Of a stretch of 64,000 bases of DNA, positions 25,345 to 34,417 are shown piece after piece (position 1 is the first letter of the stretch; every line of letters starts with the position of its first letter). Source of the DNA: Lactiplantibacillus nangangensis (lineage in GTDB: Bacteria; Bacillota; Bacilli; Lactobacillales; Lactobacillaceae); NCBI RefSeq assembly GCF_005405065.1, contig NZ_BJDI01000014.1, positions 1 through 64,000 of the forward strand, in the 5' to 3' direction. The notes beneath the pieces were generated by a model. It did no database searches and had not been told where the DNA came from. It saw nothing but the letters and a program-made list of their open reading frames with translations. The position numbers and the translations under genes are program-made.

Positions 25345-26403
25345 ATGAATTTTAATAAACCAATGATGAAGCCAATGCTGATTCCATTCATTAATGAAGA
25401 ACATACAGGTATCAGAATAGGTGGGTTTCAAGCAAGAATTGCTAGAGACATTATTGTAAGTAACCCACAGGAATTCTTAGGATTTCTGAAAGACTTAAAT
25501 GGTGAAAACACTTTGGACATATTGCAGCAAAAATATAACTTAAATAGCCTTCAAATGAATAACCTATTGCAAAAGCTAAAAGAGTGTGGGGCAATCTATG
25601 AAAATAATAGTAAAAACTTCTCTGAAAAAGAAATAAGACTCTATAATAGAAACATCAATTTTTTTGCATGGATAGATATTGTAGGAAAGTATTACAATTA
25701 CTGGGATGTTCAAGAAACGTTAAAAAAGAGTAAGGTGTTACTCCTCGGTGCTGGTGGTACAGGGAGTAATACTGCTCTAAACCTAGCCCGACTCGGATTT
25801 GGAACTATTACTATTATTGATGGCGATAATGTCGAGGAATCTAACTTAAATCGTCAAACGTATTCACAAGCTGATATTGGTCTTTCTAAGGTTCAAGTGT
25901 TAAAAAAACACTTAGAATCAATTAATCCAATGATTAAAATTGTGCAAAAGAAATGTTGGATAGATACTTTGAATGATCTTACGAAGTTAGGATCTAACTT
26001 TGATATTCTGCTTGATTGTATTGACAAGCCCGAAAATTTACCAACAATTCTGGATAAGTATTGTAAGGAAACAGGTACACCATGGGTTTTAGGGGGGTAT
26101 GCAAGTACTGTCATAAATCATGCGATTTTTGATGGCTCAACTGTTGGATTTGATGAGTTAGTTAAACGCGACCGCGAAAAATATTTGGCATCTCGTGAAA
26201 TCTTCAAAAACACTTTTTGGAAATGGGATAATGCAATTATTTCTCCTATAGCTAATATTTCTGGTAGTATTTCAAGTTTGTATGCACTATACTATGTGAC
26301 CAGTCTTAAAAAGTTAAAAATGGGCATTGTACAGCACATTGATTTCTTTAATTTACAAAACTTAGCCTACTTTTCTTATATATTAGGTGATAGTCAAAAA
26401 TAA
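25345..26403 (+). CDS. E1/ThiF-like peptide-adenylating enzyme (MccB/PaaA-like)
   Basis: A 352-residue protein. Residues about 8-90 resemble a PqqD-like winged-helix recognition domain (MKPMLIPFINEEHTGIRIGG ... FLKDLNGENTLDILQQKY). Residues about 125-290 form the E1 adenylation domain: nucleotide loop VLLLGAGGTGSNTALNLARLG, IIDGDNVEESNLNRQTYSQ with the conserved Asn-Arg, GLSKVQVL with the conserved Lys, and LLDCIDKPENL with the conserved Asp. I see no pair of CxxC zinc motifs, and no obvious catalytic Cys loop. Such enzymes activate a peptide C terminus or side chain with ATP. ATG 25345 is behind AGGAGGGT. The AT-rich composition sets it apart from the chromosome core. Confidence 0.85.
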   Translation: MNFNKPMMKPMLIPFINEEHTGIRIGGFQARIARDIIVSNPQEFLGFLKDLNGENTLDILQQKYNLNSLQMNNLLQKLKECGAIYENNSKNFSEKEIRLYNRNINFFAWIDIVGKYYNYWDVQETLKKSKVLLLGAGGTGSNTALNLARLGFGTITIIDGDNVEESNLNRQTYSQADIGLSKVQVLKKHLESINPMIKIVQKKCWIDTLNDLTKLGSNFDILLDCIDKPENLPTILDKYCKETGTPWVLGGYASTVINHAIFDGSTVGFDELVKRDREKYLASREIFKNTFWKWDNAIISPIANISGSISSLYALYYVTSLKKLKMGIVQHIDFFNLQNLAYFSYILGDSQK

Positions 26404-26425
26404 AGGCGTCAGGAAGTGATCGTTG

Positions 26426-27646
26426 ATGCTAATTAAACAAAACGTCAATTTTAGGCATCTATTTGCTGGCAGACTCGCCAGCAATTGTGGGGATAGTATG
26501 TATATGATTGCACTTTCCTGGTACATACTAGTTCTGACTAAAAGCACGATGTGGGTTGGAATTTTTAATTTTGCAGTTTTTTCCCCGAATGTTGTTTCAT
26601 TTTTATTTGGACCAGTCATCGATCGATACGATAAGCGGAAAATATTAATTTTTCTTGAACTGTTTCAAGCGCTAGTTATCGGAGTGATGACGTTGCTTCT
26701 AATGCAACCGAGTAAAAATAGTCAGCCAATCATTATTTGTTTATTGGCGGCGATAGCTTCTTTTGGTAGCATTAATGCATATACTGTTCAAGATGCACTA
26801 ATTCCTAAATTAGTTCCAGCAAAATCGCTACCGACTGCTGAAATGTATATGTCTTTTTCGTATAATGCTAGCGATTATATTTTTAACGCAATCACCGGTT
26901 TTGCACTAAAAATCATTAGCTATCCAGTGATACTAATACTTGATATTGCGTCATTTATATTTTCTGCACGGACATTTTCAAAAATCATCAGCCCTGAACA
27001 AGTGAAATTTGTTAAGCATAACCATCAAGACTTTCGACAATTCTGTCTGAACCTAATAACGCCGTTTAAACTACTGTACAAGTCAAAGATAGTTTGGGCA
27101 ATTTGTGTCGGCAGTAGTGCGATAAATTTCTTGTTTGGTGGTTTAAATGTCTATACGTTGCTAATTGCGAAATCTTTTGGCGGAGTTACTTTTTTTGGAA
27201 TCATGTCGGCAATTGGCGCATTAGGAACGACGCTAGGCGCTACCTTTCTTGCAAATCGTTGTTTAAAACGGTTCAAGATTGGGCTCGCTTTTTGTCTCAC
27301 GACGTTACTTTTTGGCGTGGCGCTCGTTGGTGCATTTATCTTCAACGCCTCACTGGAACTATTTTTAACTGCATGGCTATTGTTCTTTTCGTTTTTAGGA
27401 ATCAATCAAACAATGCAAAAACCGATCTTACAAAGTAATTTACCTGCTAAAAATATTGGTTCAGTTTTAAGTTGCTTTTACACCCTAACTGTCACAACAA
27501 TTCCAATTGGCTCGGTGTTTTTTGGTTATGTGGCAAAAATGATGGATTGGCGTATTTTCACTTTGATATTTGGTCTCACAACAATGCTACTTGGTGTTGT
27601 CTATTTATTAAATACAAAGTTACGCCAATTTGATCTCTGCAAATAA
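26426..27646 (+). CDS. MFS transporter, probable exporter of the peptide product
   Basis: A 406-residue protein with about 12 hydrophobic segments and MFS signatures (FRHLFAGRLASNCGDSMYMIALSWYI, FLFGPVIDRYDKRKILIFLELFQA). This MFS-3/MdtH-like clade includes macrolide effluxers and MccC-type microcin exporters. It starts 22 bases after the E1-like gene with AGGAAGTGAT, so the two are co-transcribed, and its likely role is export of, or self-protection from, the modified peptide. The substrate is inferred from position only. Confidence 0.85.
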   Translation: MLIKQNVNFRHLFAGRLASNCGDSMYMIALSWYILVLTKSTMWVGIFNFAVFSPNVVSFLFGPVIDRYDKRKILIFLELFQALVIGVMTLLLMQPSKNSQPIIICLLAAIASFGSINAYTVQDALIPKLVPAKSLPTAEMYMSFSYNASDYIFNAITGFALKIISYPVILILDIASFIFSARTFSKIISPEQVKFVKHNHQDFRQFCLNLITPFKLLYKSKIVWAICVGSSAINFLFGGLNVYTLLIAKSFGGVTFFGIMSAIGALGTTLGATFLANRCLKRFKIGLAFCLTTLLFGVALVGAFIFNASLELFLTAWLLFFSFLGINQTMQKPILQSNLPAKNIGSVLSCFYTLTVTTIPIGSVFFGYVAKMMDWRIFTLIFGLTTMLLGVVYLLNTKLRQFDLCK

Positions 27647-27742
27647 TCGTAAAAGTAATGAAATTTTTTTGTTGTATTTACTATTTTTTATCAGTTTACT
27701 CTTCAATGATATGGGTTTGGGACAGACATTCCTGATTCACTT

Positions 27743-27789
27743 AAAAAAGGTAGCTCTAAAGATTACATGATTTTCAGAGTTACTTTTTT
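27743..27789 (+). terminator. Terminator of the E1-MFS operon
   Basis: AAAAAAGGTAGCTCT pairs with AGAGTTACTTTTTT, extended by AGAT/ATGATTTT-type inner pairs; it ends in six T. Confidence 0.75.
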
Positions 27790-28458
27790 GAAATTATACA
27801 CATAAACCCCTTCTATTCTTAAAATTCTGCCCTCCAGGAAAAAATTATCTTCATGTAAATGAATCACACTAGTAACCAGACCACTTAAAAGTCAATCTCA
27901 TTTAAAATATCAACAACACACTATCGTTAATGATAAGTCCTATTATTAAGGCTTACATAGCGGCTACTGAGTGCCCAAACACCACCATAATTACTAACTG
28001 TTTTCTTATTTTATTACGTACGGTCTACTTTTCAGATCATAAGATTGCTCACATAGCTAATGAAGTCTTTGTGATGCAGTGGTTTATTGACAATAGTTAT
28101 TCCATACCGAGTTCTTGAACCCTTGACCATTTTCAAAGTAACCCTAAAACTAAATTGCTAATTACTGGGCTCTTCAAGGGTTTTCATGATTACCTAAACA
28201 TACTTGTTTTTTGATGAAGCATCGAACAAAAATCTTAATTACTGCCAATAAATGTAGTTACATTTAGAACAAGATTGTCGAAAGAACTGAGCCTAAACAC
28301 GAAGATAAAGTTACACGTCTTTAACATGAATCAAATGATTATAAAGAAAAATGGTATCAATTGCTACAAACCAGCAACTGACGCCACTTACTTAGATTGG
28401 TTCTAGGGCTTCCCAGCTTCCATCAGATTATTCCCACCAATGTCCGTCGAAAATAACC
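27790..28458. other. AT-rich region with a probable gene remnant
   Basis: No intact gene. On the plus strand 28273-28455 reads IVERTEPKHEDKVTRL-stop-HESNDYKEKWYQLLQTSN-stop-RHLLRLVLGLPSFHQIIPTN and then TAA; the charged, heptad-like composition looks like decayed coding sequence of unknown origin, possibly mobile. The AT-rich accessory block ends here, next to ackA. Confidence 0.35.
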
Positions 28459-29673
28459 CTATTTAGCGATTGGCGCGCGATGTGTCAAGCGTTCCACATC
28501 CCGAACGATCATTAATTCTTCATTAGTTGGCACAACCATTACCGTGACCGGTTCGTTTGGCTTACTGATCACTTGTTCAACGCCATGACAATTGTTCTTG
28601 TCTTCGTCGATCGTGATGCCGAAGTAACCCAACTGATTTAAAATCCGTGACCGCATTGCAACAGAGTTTTCACCGACCCCAGCTGTAAAGACCAAGGCAT
28701 CCAAGCCGTTCATTTCAGCGATGTAGCTGCCGATATATTTAATGACCCGGTTGGCAAAAATCTCTAGGGCAAGTTCTGCGCGATGATTATGATCATTATT
28801 CGCCGCATTATCCAAATCCCGCATGTCGGGTGACACGCCAGAAATACCTAATAGCCCTGACTTATTATTCAAAATATCAATAAAGTCTTGGACATCAGAA
28901 ATACCGAGGTGCCGCATCAAAAACGGAATCATCGAGGCATCAATATCCCCAGAACGCGTACTCATTGTGATCCCGGCTAACGGTGTGAAACCCATCGACG
29001 TATCAATGGCTTTACCGTGATCAAACGCGGTAATTGACGCACCAGAGCCTAAATGTAACGTGATCAATTTCAAGTCTGCTAACGGCTTGCCGAGTAATTC
29101 AGCGGTCCGTTGGGCGACATAACGATGACTCGTGCCGTGTGCCCCATATTTACGAGCGCCAAATTGTTTGTAATACTCGTAAGGCACGCTGTAGAGGTAA
29201 TTGACCTCAGGCATCGTTACATACAAGGACGTATCGAATACGGCAACTTGTACCGCTTTTGGTAACAATTGCTGGAACACTTCAATATAATAGGCCTGCG
29301 TTGGATTATGTAGCGGCGCATACTCTGATAAATCTTTGATTTGTTTCAACGTGGTTGGGGTAATGACCACGGAATCTTTAAAGTCTTCCCCACCAGCAAC
29401 GATCCGATGACCGATGCCTGTAATCTCGGTCAAATGTTCAACGATTCCGTCACTCTTCAAGCGGGTCAGCACCATTGCCGCCGCTTCTTGTGCATTAATT
29501 TTATCATGTGTCTCCGAATACTTATCGCCATCGGCCTTCTTTAAAACAAACACCGAATTCGATAACCCCAAACGGTCAACCATCCCTGAGGCGATCACCG
29601 TTTCTTCTGGTAAGCTGAAAAGCTTCCACTTCAAAGTTGAACTACCCGCATTAATTGCTAATACTTTTGCCAT
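28459..29673 (-). CDS. ackA: Acetate kinase
   Basis: A 404-residue cytoplasmic kinase converting acetyl-phosphate and ADP to acetate and ATP. Visible family motifs: VLAINAGSSTLKWKLF at the N terminus, VFDTSLYVTMPEVNYLYSVP, RKYGAHGTSHRYV, LITLHLGSGASITAFDHGKA, DTSMGFTPLAGITMSTRSGDID and VFTAGVGENS. ATG 29673 follows GGAGGAAATAG. It takes the acetyl-phosphate made by the pyruvate oxidase encoded at 42836-44593. A good cre site lies upstream. Confidence 0.96.
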   Translation of the reverse strand: MAKVLAINAGSSTLKWKLFSLPEETVIASGMVDRLGLSNSVFVLKKADGDKYSETHDKINAQEAAAMVLTRLKSDGIVEHLTEITGIGHRIVAGGEDFKDSVVITPTTLKQIKDLSEYAPLHNPTQAYYIEVFQQLLPKAVQVAVFDTSLYVTMPEVNYLYSVPYEYYKQFGARKYGAHGTSHRYVAQRTAELLGKPLADLKLITLHLGSGASITAFDHGKAIDTSMGFTPLAGITMSTRSGDIDASMIPFLMRHLGISDVQDFIDILNNKSGLLGISGVSPDMRDLDNAANNDHNHRAELALEIFANRVIKYIGSYIAEMNGLDALVFTAGVGENSVAMRSRILNQLGYFGITIDEDKNNCHGVEQVISKPNEPVTVMVVPTNEELMIVRDVERLTHRAPIAK

Positions 29674-29729
29674 TATGTCTATTTCCTCCATCCGTCATCA
29701 AGTGTGCCTATTGCTAGTGTAACTAATAT

Positions 29730-29743
29730 TGAATACGCTTTCA
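29730..29743 (-). promoter_or_regulatory. Candidate cre (CcpA) site upstream of ackA
   Basis: TGAATACGCTTTCA (plus strand) differs from the TGWAANCGNTNWCA consensus at one position. It begins 57 bases upstream of the ackA start codon; CcpA control of ackA is established in other Firmicutes. Confidence 0.6.
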
Positions 29744-29882
29744 AGGATAGGATGAAAAAGGCCATAAATTGTGTGAAAATTAACTTAAGTTAAGCAACTT
29801 TGATCGTATCTTCAAAGCATATCATGCATTTGTGCAGGACCAATTAAGCTATAATTAAGTTAATGAAAGTGAGGTGCTCACT

Positions 29883-30242
29883 ATGAAAAGACCATTTAAT
29901 TGGACGCTCAGTCAGTTATTTGCTAGCTTATCACTCATTCTCGGTTTGGGACTCTTAATCGTCGCCTTACTAATCAGCTTTGGCACTAGCGTGAGCGTGG
30001 AAGCTACCGTCACGGCGCTGGTGCTGATGCTCATCAGCCTTATCTTTTTACACCCGGTGCCCCTCAAAATTCTCGCACCCATGATTGGCCTCATCAGTTT
30101 GAGCGCTGGCTACGCGACTTACTTTAGCACCCAACACTCATGGCTAGCTAGTGTGTTGGCGGTTGTGATTGTCGCTGGCCTGATCAGCTATGGCTTTAGC
30201 TTACGGCGCAGCTTGAAACGGCGGCACAGCCAATGGTACTAA
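29883..30242 (+). CDS. Small membrane protein, 119 residues
   Basis: Four hydrophobic segments (about 13-31, 37-55, 60-76, 86-104) and a basic C-terminal tail LRRSLKRRHSQWY. ATG 29883 follows GTGAGGTG. No family recognised. Divergent from ackA and monocistronic. Confidence 0.65.
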   Translation: MKRPFNWTLSQLFASLSLILGLGLLIVALLISFGTSVSVEATVTALVLMLISLIFLHPVPLKILAPMIGLISLSAGYATYFSTQHSWLASVLAVVIVAGLISYGFSLRRSLKRRHSQWY

Positions 30243-30251
30243 CAATCACTT

Positions 30252-30285
30252 AAAGTCATTCGTCATCACGGCGAATGACTTTTTT
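30252..30285 (+). terminator. Terminator
   Basis: AAAGTCATTCG pairs with CGAATGACTTT, followed by T. Confidence 0.88.
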
Positions 30286-30332
30286 AGACCATTAATTGAT
30301 GAGCTGATCCGTCAACTTTCAGCAGACAAAAC

Positions 30333-30351
30333 CGAACGTCTGTTTTATAAT
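30333..30351 (+). promoter_or_regulatory. Candidate LexA (SOS) box overlapping the -10
   Basis: CGAACGTCTGTTTT (30333-30346) matches the Firmicute LexA/DinR consensus CGAACRNRYGTTYG at 12 of 14 positions. A TATAAT follows at 30346-30351. It lies directly before the helicase gene. Confidence 0.5.
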
Positions 30352-30383
30352 AGGTGATAATTATGTTCAGAAAGGAGTTTGGC

Positions 30384-32762
30384 ATGCCCACTAAAATCGG
30401 GATTCGACAACTGGTTGAATTCGTCTTGCGTAAAGGCGATCTCAACGAAGTGAAAAATAGTCAAAATACGGCTTTAGAAGGCGCTAAGATTCACCGCCAA
30501 CTCCAAAGTAGCCGCTCCGAAGCTTATCAAAGTGAAGTGTATTTAAAAACGACTGTCACCATGAACGGCGCGGATTATTTGATTTCTGGCCGGGCAGATG
30601 GCGTTCAGACGACCGATGATGGTATTCTCATTGAAGAAATCAAGACTTCTGATCAAGCCTTTGATGACTTGACCGACAATACTCGTGACCTCTATTGGGG
30701 TCAAGTTCAGGTCTACGGTTATTTAATTTTACAAGACCACCCGGAGTTAACCGAAGTTACGTTGCAATTGACTTACTTTCAAGTCTTAACTAAAAAGATT
30801 ACAAAGACACAACGGGTGTTGTCGCGGGCCGAGCTCGACGCCTTCTTCAAAGCCTTAGTGACAGAATACGAGTACTGGCTGACGTTACGCGCGGACTTAC
30901 GGCAACAACGTAATGCTTCCATTAAAACACTACCTTTTCCTTTCCCCAGCTATCGCACTGGTCAACGTGAACTGGCAGCGGCAGTCTATAAAACGATTCA
31001 TTTTCAAAAACGACTCTTCGTAGAAGCCCCAACCGGTACGGGTAAAACGATCTCCACATTATTCCCCGCGATTAAAGCGATGGGTGAAGACGAAATTGAA
31101 CGACTCTTCTATTTAACGGCCAAACAAAGCACGCGCCACGTTGCCGAGGAAGCCGTTGACCTGATGAGTCACGATGGGCTGAAGCTGAAAAGTATCACCT
31201 TAACGGCCAAGGACCAGATTCGGTTTCCAGAAGAACAAGACCTGCCACCGGAAGAAAATCCCTTCATGGTCGGCTATTATGATCGCTTGAAGCCTGGTTT
31301 GAAGGATATCTTAACACACGAGAACCAGCTCACTCGCCCCGTTATTGAAAAATACGCACGGGCGCACACGCTTGATCCGTTTGAATTTTCGCTAGACATT
31401 TCACTTTTTTGTGATGTCATCATTTGTGACTATAACTATCTGTTTGATCCGCTGGTCTACTTACAACGTTTCTTCAGCGAAGAAGATCACGACAACTTTT
31501 TCTTAGTGGATGAAGTACACAACTTGGTCAGTCGGTCGCGCGATATGTTCTCCGCGGAGATTAGTGACGCCAAAATCGCTTATTTGCTCAAGTTAGCGAA
31601 ACCTGACAAGTCTCAGCCTAGTGATGACTTACAACGTGAGCTAAAAAAGGTTCGCCGCAGTTTTGGCCGCATCAGTCAGGCACTGATTGATGATGACGTC
31701 ACGGAACAACTATCCATTGAACCACCAGAAAAGCTCAGTCGCACGTTACGCAACTTCAACGACTTCATCAGTGATTGGCTACAAAAACAACAGCCATCCG
31801 CTTTGCTTGACGCCGTCCGCGATTACTTTTTTGACTGCCTGACATTTGTCAAAATCAGCGACCTCTATGACGGGAGCTATCAAACGAGAACCGTCTTGGA
31901 CGGGCATCATGTCACCGTGAAAGAACTGTGTCTAGACCCGAGTGACTTTTTGGACCGCTCGCTGAAGTTAGGCGCCGGTGCCGTCTTATTTTCGGCAACG
32001 CTATCGCCAATGACTTATTACCAACGGGTTTTAGGTGGTGAAGCCAACAGCTTAGCTTACCAATTGCCCTCACCGTTTCCACCAAAGCACCAAGCCATCT
32101 TGGTCACACAATATGTGCAAACGACTTATCATGAACGCCCACACAGTGAAGCGGCGATTGTGGCCAGTCTCAAGGCTTTAGTGACGGCTAAAACTGGTAA
32201 TTATTTAATTTTCTTTCCATCGTATGGCTATTTAACCCAAATTAAAGCGGCGTTTGAACTAGCGAATCCGGAGATCCAGACCACGACGCAAGTCAACGCT
32301 ATGACTGGCAGTGAACGTCAGGCTTTCTTAGATCAATTCCAAGCAAATCCAAAACAAACTTTAGTTGGTTTTTGCGTCTTGGGCGGAATTTTCTCGGAAG
32401 GCATTGATTTACGTGGCGACCGGCTGATTGGCGTTGCCATTGTCAGTGTTGGCTTGCCGGGAATCAATCCCGAAACCAATTTGATTCGGGATTACTATGA
32501 TCACGATAACGGTCAGGGCTTCGCTTATGCTTACCAGTTGCCTGGCATGAACAATGTTTTACAGGCTGCTGGCCGCCTGATTCGGAGCAGTCATGACACT
32601 GGCATTATTTTATTACTCGATCAACGCTTTGCCAGTCGGCGCTATACCAACTTATTTCCACCACACTGGCAATATTTTCAATCGATTTATTCGGTACCAC
32701 AATTGCAGGCGACGATTACCAATTTTTGGCAGCAAACGGAGGGACTTACTCATGAAGACTAA
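30384..32762 (+). CDS. DinG/XPD-like superfamily 2 DNA helicase with N-terminal nuclease-like domain
   Basis: A 792-residue protein. The N-terminal part has a Cas4/PD-(D/E)XK-like region (SGRADGVQTTDDGILIEEIKTSD ... YWGQVQVYGYLIL). The helicase part has Walker A APTGTGKT (about 214-221), DEVH (about 374), SEGIDLRGDRLIGVAIVSVGLP and motif VI AAGRLIRS. Between Walker A and DEVH, where this family has four Fe-S cysteines (the KEKICF...CNPE-C-P type), the sequence is TAKDQIRFPEEQDLPPEENPF: the cysteines are gone. ATG 30384 follows AAAGGAG. First gene of an SOS-box-preceded operon; a DNA repair role is likely. Confidence 0.85.
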   Translation: MPTKIGIRQLVEFVLRKGDLNEVKNSQNTALEGAKIHRQLQSSRSEAYQSEVYLKTTVTMNGADYLISGRADGVQTTDDGILIEEIKTSDQAFDDLTDNTRDLYWGQVQVYGYLILQDHPELTEVTLQLTYFQVLTKKITKTQRVLSRAELDAFFKALVTEYEYWLTLRADLRQQRNASIKTLPFPFPSYRTGQRELAAAVYKTIHFQKRLFVEAPTGTGKTISTLFPAIKAMGEDEIERLFYLTAKQSTRHVAEEAVDLMSHDGLKLKSITLTAKDQIRFPEEQDLPPEENPFMVGYYDRLKPGLKDILTHENQLTRPVIEKYARAHTLDPFEFSLDISLFCDVIICDYNYLFDPLVYLQRFFSEEDHDNFFLVDEVHNLVSRSRDMFSAEISDAKIAYLLKLAKPDKSQPSDDLQRELKKVRRSFGRISQALIDDDVTEQLSIEPPEKLSRTLRNFNDFISDWLQKQQPSALLDAVRDYFFDCLTFVKISDLYDGSYQTRTVLDGHHVTVKELCLDPSDFLDRSLKLGAGAVLFSATLSPMTYYQRVLGGEANSLAYQLPSPFPPKHQAILVTQYVQTTYHERPHSEAAIVASLKALVTAKTGNYLIFFPSYGYLTQIKAAFELANPEIQTTTQVNAMTGSERQAFLDQFQANPKQTLVGFCVLGGIFSEGIDLRGDRLIGVAIVSVGLPGINPETNLIRDYYDHDNGQGFAYAYQLPGMNNVLQAAGRLIRSSHDTGIILLLDQRFASRRYTNLFPPHWQYFQSIYSVPQLQATITNFWQQTEGLTHED

Positions 32763-33468
32763 ACTAACGCGCCAACTTGAAAGTACGCTATATCAATATT
32801 GTTTGGAACAAGGCGCGTACGTCGTCGAAGAAGTTTCGATGCCAGACGATCGTGGTATCGTGGATACCTTGAGTTACCAGCAGTTACCCGATGGCAGCAT
32901 CGATTGGCGTTGCTATGAGCTTAAAGTGACCAAGGCTGATTTCCATTCCAAGGCGAAGCTATCTTTCATTGGCAACTATAATTATTTCGTTTTGCCACAA
33001 AAGTTATATGCAGAAGTCGCTGACGAAATTCCGAGTCATATCGGCGTGTTGATCTATCGTGCTTTTGACCAGCGGGCCATGGACTTAGCCCCTCAGACGT
33101 TGCGCGCCCCTGGCTTTCTGACCGTAGCTAAAAAAGCCCAGCACCAAGCCTTGCAAGTCGATCCCGAACCATTGACTGCCCACTTTATCGCCTCCCTATT
33201 TCGCGAAGTCGATAAGGCGAAACGCGTGAAGAAGGGCCTTAAGCTGTACTCAGATGATCAATTGTACAAGGAACTGCGTAAGCGTGCTCAGGCTGGCTAT
33301 GATGTTTACGATCCCGAACAAAACTTGTATGACCGCTTTCTCGCTGACAGTCAAAATGACGCCATTACGGCTTTACAAGAAGAACTTGACGCCCGGAATG
33401 CCGACTACCACGCCTTGCAGCTGAAGTACCAAGCCTTATCCCAACCAGATTTGAGGGAGCAATTATGA
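32752..33468 (+). CDS. PD-(D/E)XK-like nuclease (MmcB-like)
   Basis: A 238-residue protein. Residues 1-110 show a restriction-endonuclease-like core: VVEEVSMPDDRGIVDTLSY, CYELKVTKADFHSKAKLSF (E-x-K motif) and NYNYFVLPQKLYAEV, as in MmcB-like DNA repair proteins. The C-terminal part is charged and partly coiled-coil. It overlaps the helicase gene by 11 bases and the following gene by four, so the three are translated together. Confidence 0.75.
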   Translation: MKTKLTRQLESTLYQYCLEQGAYVVEEVSMPDDRGIVDTLSYQQLPDGSIDWRCYELKVTKADFHSKAKLSFIGNYNYFVLPQKLYAEVADEIPSHIGVLIYRAFDQRAMDLAPQTLRAPGFLTVAKKAQHQALQVDPEPLTAHFIASLFREVDKAKRVKKGLKLYSDDQLYKELRKRAQAGYDVYDPEQNLYDRFLADSQNDAITALQEELDARNADYHALQLKYQALSQPDLREQL

Positions 33469-34382
33469 CCTACTACCCTTACTTTCGCGGTCGGATGTAC
33501 GACCTGCTCGCACTCAAAGCTCTAGCGGAACAACAACAATTGGGGCCGAAAATCATTCCCATTATTGAGCCAGTTCGGGACTCGAAGGAATTGCAACAAA
33601 CGGTGCAAACTTTGATTGATCAACAACAGCCGTTTAGCGTGGTCGCGAACCCCCAAGTCAGCGTTTACGGGTTGAACAACACTAAGTTATATCCGCTACC
33701 AGCCACCAACGACTTGCCGTTTTACCACCCAAGCGCCATTTTAGCCGCCGATTTCAGTTCGGATTTTTTAACCACGGCAACCGGCCAAACCAGTCTGTTG
33801 ATAGCAAATAACTATCCGTTACTCAAAGCCTACCAGCGCACGGCAATGCTCAAAAAAGTGGGCGGCATCTTAATTCCGGACGAAGCGCGGCACCATCAAC
33901 TGGCTGGCGAGCGAGCCATCTTATTGACTGACCCACTCACCTTTCGGCCACACGTCGCTGACTATGCCGACTTAACCGATGAATTTTTCACGGCGGCCAA
34001 TTGGGTGACCCCACCGTTTGGCACACAAGGTTATGGCGACTACTCGATGGTCGGTAGCGTTTATTTTGACAAAGGAATGCCGTCACGCGCCATTGCGCTC
34101 CACCTAATTTACGTCACGGCGACCGGCCAACTTCGAATTCATCACTTTGTTTCCGACAGCAATGACAGCATGCGCGGCCAAAAGCAAAAATTTTTCGAAG
34201 CACTCAAAAAATTAACCATTTGGGCACCGACTCACTTGCACGGTTTGAACGCCACCCCCGCACTCGCTGAATTATTGGCCTACCAAGCCGGAACAAAATT
34301 TCCTGGCTTAGGGACGATCAAGAAATTAGCGTTGATGCACCATTTACAACTCATACACCGCCTGCTGACTTTAAACGACTAG
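33465..34382 (+). CDS. sce7725-family/T4 beta-protein-like protein
   Basis: A 305-residue protein opening MTYYPYFRGRMYDLLALKAL, then PIIEPVRDSKELQ, the start typical of the sce7725 family (related to the T4 beta-protein group). These proteins are of unknown function and often sit beside nucleases in defence-like islands. Here it overlaps the PD-(D/E)XK-like gene, supporting a joint role with the helicase and nuclease. Later stretches (FDKGMPSRAIALHLIYVTATGQLRIHHFVSD) fit the family. Confidence 0.7.
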   Translation: MTYYPYFRGRMYDLLALKALAEQQQLGPKIIPIIEPVRDSKELQQTVQTLIDQQQPFSVVANPQVSVYGLNNTKLYPLPATNDLPFYHPSAILAADFSSDFLTTATGQTSLLIANNYPLLKAYQRTAMLKKVGGILIPDEARHHQLAGERAILLTDPLTFRPHVADYADLTDEFFTAANWVTPPFGTQGYGDYSMVGSVYFDKGMPSRAIALHLIYVTATGQLRIHHFVSDSNDSMRGQKQKFFEALKKLTIWAPTHLHGLNATPALAELLAYQAGTKFPGLGTIKKLALMHHLQLIHRLLTLND

Positions 34383-34417
34383 TGTTATACTTAGATTCAT
34401 TACAGGAGGGACCACTT

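Noticed and set aside
27930-28118. 62-codon open frame after the MFS gene
   Set aside because: No ribosome site and no recognisable composition; the region looks decayed.
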